A stretch of 64,000 nucleotides of DNA from Bradyrhizobium oligotrophicum S58 (lineage in GTDB: Bacteria > Pseudomonadota > Alphaproteobacteria > Rhizobiales > Xanthobacteraceae), in the NCBI RefSeq assembly GCF_000344805.1, contig NC_020453.1, forward strand, positions 6,357,001-6,421,000, written 5' to 3'. Under the pieces are notes generated by a model. It was not told where the DNA came from and did no database searches. It was given only the letters and a program-made list of their open reading frames with translations. Made by a program: the position numbers and the translations under genes. Each line of letters starts with the position of its first letter. Positions within the stretch are counted from its first letter, which is position 1. This document shows positions 52,786 through 63,702 of the stretch, piece after piece.

Positions 52786-53562
52786 TCACTCCGCCGGATT
52801 GGCGATCGACAACAGCGGTGCATCGACCGCGCGGATCGCGCTGCGCCGCGCCTCGGCTGGACCTGCGTGCTGGCGGTCGAGATCGCGGCTGATCAGGCGC
52901 ATCACGGCGACGGATGCATCGGCGATGACGGCGCGATAGCCGCCGGTGGCGCGCGCGAACAGATTGTAGATCACCACCGCGGGGATCGCCGCGGCGAGGC
53001 CGAAGGCGGTGGCGAGCAGCGCCTCCGCGATGCCCGGCGCGACCACGGCGAGGTTGGTCGTATGCGCATGGGAAATGCCGATGAAGCTGTTCATGATGCC
53101 CCAGACGGTGCCGAACAGGCCGACGAAGGGGGCAACGGCGCCGACGGTGGCGAGAATGCCGATGCCGCGGCCGATGCGCGCGACAGCCGCCGCCTCGATC
53201 CGCTCGAACTGCCAGGAGACGCGCTCCTTGATGCCGTCGGCGGGAAGGCCGCGCGACTTGTCGATCTCGTCTTCGGCGGTCGCAAGCAGGCGCCCTACGA
53301 CGCCGTCCTCGGCTGAAACGCGCCCTGTCGCGTCCGACAAGGAGCGTGCCGCAACCGTAATACTCAGCGCGCCGCGTCCCTTGCGGAGCGCCGAGCGCAG
53401 CTGGATCGTCTTGACGACGAGGACGGTCCAGGTCGCCACCGATGCCAGCACCAGCCCGATCATGACGGCCTGCACGACGATGTCGGCCTTCATGAACATG
53501 GTCCAGGGCGACAATGCTTCCGGCAGTGGGCTCACGAGACTGGCGATGTTGGCCTGGTCCAT
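52786..53562 (-). CDS. exbB: Biopolymer transport protein ExbB
   Basis: A 258-residue protein from the ATG at 53562, preceded by GAGGGAG; the frame stays open to 54039 but overlaps the divergent TPR gene. Three membrane helices lie at about 28-50, 132-157 and 173-200. The signature GILATVGAVAPFVGLFGTVW is in helix 2, and ALLATAFGLAAAIPAVVIYN is helix 3. It assembles as the pentameric stator that, with ExbD, drives TonB. It is the first gene of the exbB-exbD-tonB operon. Confidence 0.94.
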   Translation of the reverse strand: MDQANIASLVSPLPEALSPWTMFMKADIVVQAVMIGLVLASVATWTVLVVKTIQLRSALRKGRGALSITVAARSLSDATGRVSAEDGVVGRLLATAEDEIDKSRGLPADGIKERVSWQFERIEAAAVARIGRGIGILATVGAVAPFVGLFGTVWGIMNSFIGISHAHTTNLAVVAPGIAEALLATAFGLAAAIPAVVIYNLFARATGGYRAVIADASVAVMRLISRDLDRQHAGPAEARRSAIRAVDAPLLSIANPAE

Positions 53563-53921
53563 TGTCGTACTCCCTCGTGGCCCCGTGAGCTTGGTGATCG
53601 CGATTCCCGGCGCTATCGCGTCCCGCCCCCCGCGCTTCAGGCGATGCGCGCGCGGTCGGCCGAAGAGCGTCGTGGAATCGTGTCGAGGCCTTGTTGTTTC
53701 GTGTCCTTGGGGCAAAGTCACGGCGACGGTCGCAACAATGCCGGTCACGAAAGAGTGCCGCCTGTCGGCATCGGCTTCAAGGCACTTGGCGCGTGGAATA
53801 TGTCCCATGCGCATCGGGAAAAAATCCCGAAGCGAGCAGGAACAGCCTCGCCGCCAACGATGGTGGCGGCATTCGGCAGACGCCAATTCCCCCGCGTCAG
53901 GGAACGCGATAACGTCATCGC
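53563..53921. other. Divergent promoter region between exbB and the TPR gene
   Basis: A 359-base gap. It contains a TCGGGA-AAAAA-TCCCGA inverted repeat at 53814-53830, 92 bases before the TPR gene. No Irr- or Fur-type box was recognised near exbB and no gene is supported here. Confidence 0.45.
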
Positions 53922-54731
53922 ATGACGTCCACGCCCGAAGACATCGTGCGTCGTGCCGCAGCCAGCTACAACGCCGGCCACATCGACGAGGCGCGCCGGC
54001 TGTGCGAGCAGGAGCTTGCGCGCAGCCCCGGCGAGCCAATGCTCAGTCACCTGCTGGCTGCGGTGCTGCTTTCGCGGCAGGAGATCGCCGCTGCACGCTC
54101 CCACGTCGCGGCGAGCCTCGCGAGGCGCCCCGACAACGCCGCCGCGCAACTGCTCGCTGCGCGCATCGCCCGCGCCGACAAGGATTACGCCGCCGCCCTC
54201 GACCATGTCGATCGTGCGTTGGCGTTGGCGCCGCAGCGCGAAGCCTTCGTCGAGAAGGCGCGCATCCTCGACCAGGCCGGCCATCGCGCCCAGGCCCGCA
54301 GCGCATGGCAGGCGATCCTCAAGGTCGTGCCTGATCATGGCGAAGCCGCCGCGCGGCTCGGCCGGTTCGCATTCGAGGAGAGCGATCTCGCGGGCGCCGC
54401 TTCTTATCTGGAGCAGGCGACGTCGGGCGACGCTCCCGCCTCCGTCTGGTTCGATCTAGGACTGGTCCGCCAGGATCGGCGTGACCACAGCGGTGCGGCA
54501 GTCGCCTACAGGAAAGCATTGGCACTCAATCCCGGTCACGCCGAGGCCGCGCTCAATCTGGGCATCGCGCTGCAGGAAAGCGGTGATGCAGACGCGGCGA
54601 TGCCGTTCTATCGAACGGCCTACCGGCTGCGGCCACAGATGTTCGGCGCGATCGCGATGGCGTTGACCTCCGCCGCGCATGGCAAACTGTGGCTCGACGA
54701 AGCCGCACTGCGGTTGGCCTTAGCTCGTTAA
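53922..54731 (+). CDS. TPR-repeat protein
   Basis: A 269-residue protein without a signal peptide. Successive helix pairs with TPR spacing cover most of it; the clearest units are AAASYNAGHIDEARRLCEQE, KDYAAALDHVDRALALAPQR, GAAVAYRKALALNPGHAEAA and GIALQESGDADAAMPFYRTA. It is probably a cytosolic protein-interaction scaffold. It is not in an operon, and its 3' end overlaps the convergent next gene by 12 bases. Confidence 0.8.
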   Translation: MTSTPEDIVRRAAASYNAGHIDEARRLCEQELARSPGEPMLSHLLAAVLLSRQEIAAARSHVAASLARRPDNAAAQLLAARIARADKDYAAALDHVDRALALAPQREAFVEKARILDQAGHRAQARSAWQAILKVVPDHGEAAARLGRFAFEESDLAGAASYLEQATSGDAPASVWFDLGLVRQDRRDHSGAAVAYRKALALNPGHAEAALNLGIALQESGDADAAMPFYRTAYRLRPQMFGAIAMALTSAAHGKLWLDEAALRLALAR

Positions 54732-55451
54732 CCGGCCACGCCGGGCGCGAAACCGCTTGCGATAGACGTTCGGTGCCGCCAGCACCTGCGCAACCGTCTC
54801 GGAATACGCGATTCCGTGATCCGCATCGAACGGCTCGTACACCAGCTCCAACGCTTCGCGGGGCACTGGAAAACATTGCGCGACCGGCGTGCCCTTCGGC
54901 ACCACGCCGCAATAATCGGGCGCGATCCAGAGGGCTGGAAAGTTGATGCCGCCGTCGTGGAAGCGATCGGCATCGACGAGACCGGTCACAGTCCGAAACG
55001 GCAGATCGTCGCGATTGACCGGGTGCGTCGCAAACAGCGACCAGCCCTCGGGACATTCGATGGTCCAGAAGCTGTTGAACTTGATTGCCGACTGCCGGTC
55101 GTGCGCGAATGGAGCGCCTTCGAATTGCGCGGCGACGTGGAAACTGAGGGGTGCGCGGGGGTGCCCTGCGGTCGCAGGCGCCGGAATGTCCCAGTCCCAG
55201 GAGAAGGCGCCGCGCTCGACCTGGATGTCGCAGGGCAGCAGGATCATCACGCCATGGGCCATCGCATCGACGAACGGCGGACACTGCTTGACGGTGCGGA
55301 TGTCGCGGCCGTGCAGATCGGAATGGGCCGACGCCGGCATCCGGCGCAGCCAATCCGGCAGCGTCGTGCGCGCAGGCACCGGCCGCGGCAGATGCGGCTC
55401 CAGCGCGGGATCGCAGCGGAAGGTCATGCGCATGAACGGACTCCAAGCCAT
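54720..55451 (-). CDS. Conserved protein of unknown function
   Basis: A 243-residue cytosolic-looking protein without signal or membrane segment. It is rich in aromatic and Pro residues (TTLPDWLRRMPASAHSDLHG; FNSFWTIECPEGWSLFATHP; LWIAPDYCGVVPKGTPVAQC). The pattern resembles uncharacterised proteins, possibly DUF6065-like, that often lie near TPR or glycosyltransferase genes, but I cannot confirm a family. It overlaps the TPR gene by 12 bases tail to tail. Confidence 0.65.
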   Translation of the reverse strand: MAWSPFMRMTFRCDPALEPHLPRPVPARTTLPDWLRRMPASAHSDLHGRDIRTVKQCPPFVDAMAHGVMILLPCDIQVERGAFSWDWDIPAPATAGHPRAPLSFHVAAQFEGAPFAHDRQSAIKFNSFWTIECPEGWSLFATHPVNRDDLPFRTVTGLVDADRFHDGGINFPALWIAPDYCGVVPKGTPVAQCFPVPREALELVYEPFDADHGIAYSETVAQVLAAPNVYRKRFRARRGRLTS

Positions 55452-55477
55452 CCGGCGAACCCAGACCGATAATAGCC

Positions 55478-55552
55478 GTCATTGCGAGCGATAGCGAAGC
55501 AATCCAGCGCCACTCAAAGATTCTGGATTGCTTCGCTTCGCTCGCAATGACG
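55478..55552. repeat. REP-like palindromic repeat, copy 3
   Basis: GTCATTGCGAGCGATAGCG on the left and CGCTTCGCTCGCAATGAC on the right are imperfect complements, with GAAGCAATCCAG / CTGGATTGCTTC between. It is the third copy of the family, 26 bases before the start side of the minus-strand gene ending at 54720. Confidence 0.82.
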
Positions 55553-55558
55553 AATGGC

Positions 55559-55586
55559 AAAAGGCCGGGATTGCTCCCGGCCTTTC
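55559..55586 (-). terminator. Rho-independent terminator of the glycerol operon
   Basis: AAGGCCGGGA-TTGC-TCCCGGCCTT is a perfect ten-base-pair stem. Read on the minus strand it ends in TTTT. It is the first strong hairpin after glpV (stop at 55711) and is nearly identical to the one at 41887. Confidence 0.75.
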
Positions 55587-55710
55587 GTGTTCATTTCCTC
55601 TCATGCCCCCCGCAGGCGAGGCATCCAGTCAACGCCGGCGGTCCAGAGCTGAGACGCCGCGGTGTACTGGATCGCCCGGCCGAGCCGGGCGATGACAGCC
55701 GAGCGTTGGC

Positions 55711-57522
55711 TCACTTCGCCTCGGCGCGCTTCGGCGGGCTGGCCGGCCACGACTTGATCAGCGTGTCGTAGTCGATGGTTTCGCCCTTCGGCTTCTCGTT
55801 CGCGAGCTTGCGCTGCGGAGCGATGTTGCCGTCCTTCGCCGACTTGGCGAACCAGTACTCCGCGGTCTCCTTCTTGTTCAGCTTCGGACCGCAATCGCCC
55901 TGCACCTTGGACTTCTCCAGACGCTCGAGGACGGAGTCCTGAGCGGCCGCGAGCGCGTCCATGGCCTGCTGCGGGGTCTTCGCACCGGACGACGCATCGC
56001 CGATGTTCTGCCACCACAGCTGCGCCAGCTTCGGATAGTCGGGCACGTTGTTGCCGGTCGGGGTCCACTGCACGCGCGCGGGCGAGCGGTAGAACTCGAT
56101 CAGGCCGCCGAGCTTCGGCGCACGCTCGGTGAAGGACTTGTCCCAGATGTCCGACTCACGAATGAAGGTGAGACCGACATGGCTCTTCTTCAAGCTGACC
56201 GTCTTGGAGACGATGAACTGCTGATAGAGCCAGGCCGCCTTGCGGCGGTCGACCGGAGTCGACTTCAGAAGCGTCAGCGAGCCGACGTCCTGATAGCCGA
56301 GCTTCATGCCTTCCTTCCAGTACGAGCCGTGCGGCGACGGGGCCATGCGCCATTTCGGCGTGCCGTCGGCGTTCATCACCGGCAGGCCGGGCTTGACCAT
56401 GTCGGCGGTGAAGGCGGTGTACCAGAAGATCTGCTGAGCGACGTTGCCCTGCGACGGCACCGGACCCGACTCGGAGAAGGTCATGCCTTGCGCCTGCGGC
56501 GGGGCATACTTCTTCATCCAGTCGAGATATTTGGCGATCGAGTAGACCGCGGCCGGGCCGTTGACGTCACCGCCACGCTCGACCGAGGAGCCGACGGGGC
56601 GGCAGCCTTCCATGCGGATGCCCCATTCGTCGACCGGCAGGCCGTTCGGGATGCCCTTGTCGCCGTTGCCGGCCATCGACAGCCAGGCGTCGGTGAAGCG
56701 CCAGCCGAGCGACGGATCCTTCTTGCCATAGTCCATGTGGCCATAGACCTTGGCGCCGTTGATCTCCTTGATGTCGTTGGTGAAGAAATCGGCGATGTCC
56801 TCGTAGGCCGACCAGTTCACGGGCACGCCGAGATCGTAGCCATACTTGGCCTTGAACTTGGCCTTGTAGTCCGGGTTGGTGAACCAGTCGTAGCGGAACC
56901 AATAGAGGTTGGCGAACTGCTGGTCCGGCAGCTGATAGAGATGGCCGTTCGGCGCGGTGGTGAATGACTTGCCGATGAAGTCGTTGACGTCGAGTCCGGG
57001 ATTGGTGACGTCCTTGGCCTCGCCGGCCATCCACTCCGTCAGATCGACGGCTTGCCCGTAGCGGAAGTGGGTGCCGATGAAGTCGGAATCGTTGATCCAG
57101 CCGTCATAGACGTTCTTGCCGGACTGCATCTGGGTCTGGATCTTCTCGACGACGTCACCCTCCTGGATGATGTCGTGCTTGACCTTGATGCCCGTGATTT
57201 CCTCGAACGCCTTGGCCAGCGTCTTGGATTCGTATTCGTGCGTGGTGAGGGTTTCCGACACCACGTTGATGTCCATGCCCTTGAAGGGGGCAGCGGCCTT
57301 GATGAACCACTGCATCTCCTTCAGCTGATCGTCCTTCGACAAGGTCGAAGGCTGGAATTCGCTGTCGATCCACTTCTTCGCTGCCGCCTCATCGGCATAA
57401 GCGGGCGCGGTGATCGCGGCTGACGCCGCCATCAGCGCGAATGCGCTCGTCATCATCAGCGCTCTGGTCTTGAAGACCTTGGCCCTGGGCAAGGGCTTCT
57501 TCCCTTCCGGCAGATATCGCAT
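55711..57522 (-). CDS. glpV: Glycerol ABC transporter substrate-binding protein
   Basis: A 603-residue protein from the ATG at 57522, with a GGAGGAA ribosome site. A long signal peptide ends at AYA (43). The mature part is a large binding protein (FKGMDINVVSETLTTHEYES; EITGIKVKHDIIQEGDVVEK; PNGHLYQLPDQQFANLYWFR), the type found in rhizobial GlpV, much longer than usual sugar-binding proteins. It would capture glycerol in the periplasm and deliver it to GlpPQ. It is the last gene of the operon and is preceded by the strongest ribosome site in it, suiting high expression. Confidence 0.88.
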   Translation of the reverse strand: MRYLPEGKKPLPRAKVFKTRALMMTSAFALMAASAAITAPAYADEAAAKKWIDSEFQPSTLSKDDQLKEMQWFIKAAAPFKGMDINVVSETLTTHEYESKTLAKAFEEITGIKVKHDIIQEGDVVEKIQTQMQSGKNVYDGWINDSDFIGTHFRYGQAVDLTEWMAGEAKDVTNPGLDVNDFIGKSFTTAPNGHLYQLPDQQFANLYWFRYDWFTNPDYKAKFKAKYGYDLGVPVNWSAYEDIADFFTNDIKEINGAKVYGHMDYGKKDPSLGWRFTDAWLSMAGNGDKGIPNGLPVDEWGIRMEGCRPVGSSVERGGDVNGPAAVYSIAKYLDWMKKYAPPQAQGMTFSESGPVPSQGNVAQQIFWYTAFTADMVKPGLPVMNADGTPKWRMAPSPHGSYWKEGMKLGYQDVGSLTLLKSTPVDRRKAAWLYQQFIVSKTVSLKKSHVGLTFIRESDIWDKSFTERAPKLGGLIEFYRSPARVQWTPTGNNVPDYPKLAQLWWQNIGDASSGAKTPQQAMDALAAAQDSVLERLEKSKVQGDCGPKLNKKETAEYWFAKSAKDGNIAPQRKLANEKPKGETIDYDTLIKSWPASPPKRAEAK

Positions 57523-57594
57523 GGTGTTCCTCCATTGCAGCGACACGTTTTTCAGGCCCGGGTTGCTTCCCGGATCTGCTCCTTTTCGTTCGCC

Positions 57595-57921
57595 TCAAAC
57601 GGTGCGGAAGATCGCAACGGCTGACGCCAACGAAATCACGGTTGCGAGCCAGAGGCTCGAAAGTTCAAGTCCCTCTCCGATCGGGAGAGTCGTCAAGGGG
57701 TCGGTCCCGACGAAGCCGATCCAGGCCAGATGAATCACGGCCGCCGATATCAGCGACACGAACAGGCGATCGCCGCGCGTGGTCGGAATGCGCAGGATCC
57801 CGACGCGCTCGGCCTCCGGGTAGCGGGCGGCGAGCCAGGTCATGACAGCGAGCGTGCCGCCGAGCGCAACGAAGAAGATCGCCGTCGGCAACGTCCAGGC
57901 CATCCATGCGATGTTGTCCAT
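57595..57921 (-). CDS. glpU: Small membrane protein of the glycerol transporter, DUF2160
   Basis: A 108-residue protein with three hydrophobic helices (about 5-30, 53-72 and 84-105; WTLPTAIFFVALGGTLAVMT, SLISAAVIHLAWIGFVGTD). DUF2160 proteins occur in glycerol ABC operons of rhizobia between the permease and binding-protein genes, as here. The role in transport is not established; it may stabilise the permease. A 112-base palindromic repeat separates it from glpQ. Confidence 0.82.
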   Translation of the reverse strand: MDNIAWMAWTLPTAIFFVALGGTLAVMTWLAARYPEAERVGILRIPTTRGDRLFVSLISAAVIHLAWIGFVGTDPLTTLPIGEGLELSSLWLATVISLASAVAIFRTV

Positions 57922-57970
57922 GGCTCAACCCTTTCTGCTCGAGCGATCGAAGGCTCTAGCGCCGAATACG

Positions 57971-58082
57971 GTGCGCTCCCCTCCCCCTTGCGGGGATGGG
58001 TGGGGGGTGGGGGTCCCGACGAAGACTGCCCGTGGGGTACCCCCCTCCCCAGCCCTCCCCCACAAGGGGGGAGGGAGCGCAC
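57971..58082. repeat. Palindromic repeat inside the glycerol operon
   Basis: The ends GTGCGCTCCC-CTCCCCCTTG and CAAGGGGGGAGGGAGCGCAC are inverted complements with one or two mismatches. The inner part has GGTGGGGG / CCCCCTCC-type complementary runs. It fills most of the 191-base gap between glpQ and glpU and would form a very stable hairpin in the operon mRNA. Confidence 0.8.
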
Positions 58083-58112
58083 TGAACTTGTGGCTATGAG
58101 TTCGCACCATCA

Positions 58113-58918
58113 TCACACCCGTCCCAGCGCGAAGCCGCGCGCGATGTAGTTGCGGACGAACCAGATCACGAGTGCGCCGGGAATGATGGTGAGCACGCCG
58201 GCGGCGGCGAGCAGGCCCCAATCCATGCCGGCCGCCGACACCGTGCGGGTCATCACCGCCGAGATCGGCTTGGCGTCGACCGAGGTCAGCGTGCGCGCCA
58301 GCAGCAGTTCGACCCAGGAGAACATGAAGCAGAAGAACGCGGCGACGCCGATGCCGCTCGCGATCAGCGGCACCAGGATCTTCACGAAGAAGCGCGGGAA
58401 CGAGTAGCCGTCGAGGAACGCCGTCTCGTCGATCTCGCGCGGGACGGACGACACGAAGCCTTCGAGGATCCACACCGCGAGCGGGATGTTGAAGATGCAA
58501 TGCGCGAGCGCCACCGCCCAGGGCGTATCGAACAGCCCGATCGCCGAATAGAGGTTGAAGAACGGCAATGCGTAGACCGCGGCCGGCGCCATGCGGTTCG
58601 ACAGCAGCCAGAAGAACAAATGCTTGTCGCCGAGGAAGCGGTAGCGCGAGAACGCATAGGCCGCCGGCAGCGCCACCGCGATCGAGATCACCGTATTGAT
58701 GATGACGTATTTCAGCGAGTTGATGTAGCCGGAATACCAGCTCTCGTCGGTGAAGATGCGCGCGTAGTTGGCCAGCGTCGGCTGATGCGGCCACAGCGTC
58801 ATGGTCGAGACGATCTCGCCGTTGGTCTTGAAGCTCATGTTCACGAGCCAGTAGATCGGCAGCAGCAGGAAGACCAGGAACACCGACATGATGACGCGAC
58901 GGCCGGGAATCGTATTCA

Positions 58919-58919
<1 letters not shown>
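58113..58919 (-). CDS. glpQ: Glycerol ABC transporter permease
   Basis: A 268-residue inner-membrane protein from the ATG at 58919, whose first base overlaps the glpP stop (TGATG). It has six helices and the EAA coupling loop (PREIDETAFLDGYSFPRFFV). It starts MNTIPGRRVIMSVFLVFLLL and ends IARGFALGRV. The MalG-like family member pairs with GlpP. The longer open frame upstream is only overlap with glpP. Confidence 0.9.
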
Positions 58920-59824
<905 letters not shown>

Positions 59825-60904
59825 TCAGGCTCCTTCGACGAGACGGCTGTCGGCATAGACATGAACATAGGCCGGATCGAACTTCAGACCGATCGCCGAC
59901 CCCGACGGCGAGAAGCCGGCCGGCAGGCGGGCGGCGAATTTGACGTCACCGACCCGGACACGCGCAAAGCGGATACGGCCGAGATCATCGACGCGCTCGA
60001 TATTGGCGGCAAGCAGGCCCGGCGCCGGCGCTGCGACGTCGACGAATTCAGGCCGCACGCCGATCTCGATCTTGGCACCCGCCGGCAGCGCATCATAGCT
60101 GCGCGCAAGCGTCAGCGTATGACCGTCGATGCGGGCCTCGCGGCCCTTCACCTCGGCCGAGAGGATGTTCATGCCGGGCGAGCCAATGAAATAGCCGACG
60201 AAGGTGTGCGCGGGCTTGTCAAACAGCTCGGCCGGGGTGCCGCTCTGCACGACGCGGCCGTCATGCATCACGACGACGGTGTCGGCGAAGGTCAGCGCCT
60301 CGGTCTGGTCATGGGTGACGTAGATCATGGTGAGGTCGAGCTCACGATGCAGCGCCTTCAGCTTCGAGCGCAGCTGCCATTTCAGCTCGGGATCGATCAC
60401 GGTCAGCGGCTCGTCGAACAGCACCGCGGCGACGTCAGAGCGCACCAGCCCGCGCCCGAGCGAGATCTTCTGCTTGGCGTCGGCCGTGAGCCGCGTCGCC
60501 TTGCGATTGAGGTCGGGCGTCAGGTCGAGCAGCCGCGCGATCTCGGCGACGCGCTTGTCGATCTCCGATTTCGGCACGCCGCGATTCTTCAGCGGGAAGG
60601 CGAGATTCTCGCCGACCGTCATCGTGTCGTAGATCACCGGGAACTGGAACACCTGAGCGATGTTGCGTTCCCGGGTCGAGGCTCGTGAGATGTCGACGCC
60701 GTCGAACAGGATCTTGCCGCGCGAGGGCGTGACGATGCCGGAAATCAGGTTGAGCAGCGTGGTCTTGCCGCAGCCGGACGGGCCCAGCAGCGCATAGGCG
60801 CCGCCCTGGCGCCAAGTCATCGTCACCGGCTTCAGCGCGTAGCTTTCGGGATCGTCGCCATTGCCGTAGGAGTGGGCGAGATCGACGAGGTCAATGCGGG
60901 CCAT
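59825..60904 (-). CDS. glpT: Glycerol ABC transporter ATPase with a degenerate signature motif
   Basis: A 359-residue ATPase. The Walker A GPSGCGKT (41-48), Q-loop (VFQF), Walker B VLFDE (161-165) and H-loop His198 (YVTHDQ) are canonical. The ABC signature normally LSGGQ is LTADA (139-143, followed by KQKISLGR). The C-terminal 130 residues are a TOBE/OB regulatory domain. It pairs with GlpS to drive GlpPQ. The degenerate signature is the usual feature of GlpT-type proteins as I recall them, not a damage sign. Confidence 0.9.
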   Translation of the reverse strand: MARIDLVDLAHSYGNGDDPESYALKPVTMTWRQGGAYALLGPSGCGKTTLLNLISGIVTPSRGKILFDGVDISRASTRERNIAQVFQFPVIYDTMTVGENLAFPLKNRGVPKSEIDKRVAEIARLLDLTPDLNRKATRLTADAKQKISLGRGLVRSDVAAVLFDEPLTVIDPELKWQLRSKLKALHRELDLTMIYVTHDQTEALTFADTVVVMHDGRVVQSGTPAELFDKPAHTFVGYFIGSPGMNILSAEVKGREARIDGHTLTLARSYDALPAGAKIEIGVRPEFVDVAAPAPGLLAANIERVDDLGRIRFARVRVGDVKFAARLPAGFSPSGSAIGLKFDPAYVHVYADSRLVEGA

Positions 60905-60916
60905 GCGGCATCTCCC

Positions 60917-61995
<1,079 letters not shown>

Positions 61996-61999
<4 letters not shown>

Positions 62000-63549
62000 G
62001 CGCGTCCTCCCGCCTCACGCGCCTGCATGGCGGAGCGCTCCCGGTCGGCAACGATCCACGCGTCGAGCGCGGCAATCTCGGCCGTCGACATTCGCAACCC
62101 CAGCTTCGATCGCCGCCACACGATGTCCTCGGCCGTCAACGCCCACTCATCCGTCATCAGGTACCTGACTTCACGCTCCGTCAAGGTGCCACCGAAATCC
62201 TGGCCGAGATCGGCGGAAGATGTCGCACCAGCGAGCATGGTCGCAGCCCGCGTGCCATAGGCGTAGGCGATCCGCTTCGCATGTGCATCTGACAGGAACG
62301 GATAGGTCTTGCGGAGATCGGCGATCAGCGGCGCCACGGCCGAGACCTTCATATCGCCACCGGGCAACGGCGACTTGCCGGTCCAGCCCTCCTGCGCCTT
62401 GGTGCCCTTCAGATAGGGCGCGAGGCGCTCAAGCGCCTCCTCCGACAACCGCCGATAGGTGGTGATCTTGCCGCCATAGATCGACAGCAGCGGCAGGCCG
62501 CCGGGCGCGTCGAGCTCGAACACATAGTCGCGCGTCGCAGCCTTGGCCTCGCTGGCGCCGTCGTCATAGAGCGGCCGCACCCCGGAATAGCTCCACACGA
62601 CGTCGCTCGGCTTGACCGGCTTGGCGAGATACTCCCCGAGCGCGGCGCAGAGATAGGCGATCTCCTCGTCGGTCGCCTTCACCTTCGCCGGGTCACCCTG
62701 ATAGTCGCGGTCCGTGGTGCCGATCAGCGTGAAGTCCTGCTGATAGGGGATCGCGAAGATGATGCGGCCATCGGCGTTCTGGAAAATGTAGGCGCGGTCG
62801 TGATCGTACAGCTTGCGCACCACGATGTGCGAGCCCTGCACCAGCCGCACTTTCGCTTTTGCATTGACGCCGGCACCGGTCGCCAGCACCTGCTCCACCC
62901 AGGGCCCTGCGGCATTGACCAGCGCACGCGCCTTGATGGTCTCGCGCTCGCCGGTCTGGGTGTTCTCGGTGGTGACCAGCCAGACGCCGCCGTCCTGCCG
63001 GATCTCGGTCGCACGGGCGCGCGTGCGGATCACGGCGCCACGGTCGGCCGCATCGCGGGCGGTGAGCACGACGAGACGGGCATCGTCGACGAAGCAATCG
63101 GAATATTCGAACCCCTTGCTATAGCGTCCGGCGATCAGGGGACGGCCGACCTCGTCATGCCGCAGGTTGACCGAGCGGGTCGGCGGCAGGAGCTTGCGGC
63201 CCCCGAGATGGTCATAGAGGAACAGGCCGAGGCGCAGCAGCCAGGCCGGACGCAGGCCCGAATGGTGCGGCAGCACGAAACGTAGCGGACGGATGATGTG
63301 GGGCGCGATCTGCCACAGGATTTCGCGCTCGATCAGCGCCTCCCGCACCAGACGAAACTCGTAATATTCGAGATAGCGCAGGCCGCCATGGACGAGCTTG
63401 GTCGACCAGGACGAGGTTCCGCTCGCCAGATCGTTCATTTCACACAGGAAAACGGAATTCCCGCGTCCGGCCGCATCGCGCGCGATGCCGCAGCCGTTCA
63501 CGCCGCCTCCGACAATGGCGAGGTCGTAGATCCGCTCCAACAGACGCAT
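61996..63549 (-). CDS. glpD: FAD-dependent glycerol-3-phosphate dehydrogenase
   Basis: A 517-residue enzyme oxidising glycerol 3-phosphate to dihydroxyacetone phosphate at the inner face of the membrane and passing electrons to quinone. The FAD-binding GGGVNG (14-19) starts the protein; family motifs include LASGTSSWSTKLVHGGLRYL and TDRDYQGDPAKVKATDEEI. It is the first gene of the glp operon, with an 11-base perfect inverted repeat upstream, and its stop overlaps glpS by four bases. No glycerol kinase gene (glpK) is in the window, so phosphorylation must be encoded elsewhere. Confidence 0.95.
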
Positions 63550-63577
63550 CCCCCGAGCAATCGCCTTCGACCGGCGA

Positions 63578-63617
63578 TTTCACTTTCGCTTTCGAGTTAA
63601 ACACAAACGAAAGTGAA
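63578..63617. promoter_or_regulatory. Operator-like inverted repeat upstream of glpD
   Basis: TTTCACTTTCG (63578-63588) and CGAAAGTGAAA (63607-63617) are perfect complements with an 18-base spacer. CTTTCG is repeated directly next to the left arm. It lies 29 bases upstream of the glpD start. DeoR-family regulators often use such TTTCG-containing repeats, so it is a good candidate for the neighbouring regulator. Confidence 0.6.
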
Positions 63618-63702
63618 AGCAAATCGAAATCCGCATGTTGGACCGAGATTGGGCAGAACCTGCCCAATCAGGGATCAAACAGCCCGGGATGATGGCGGAG
63701 CG

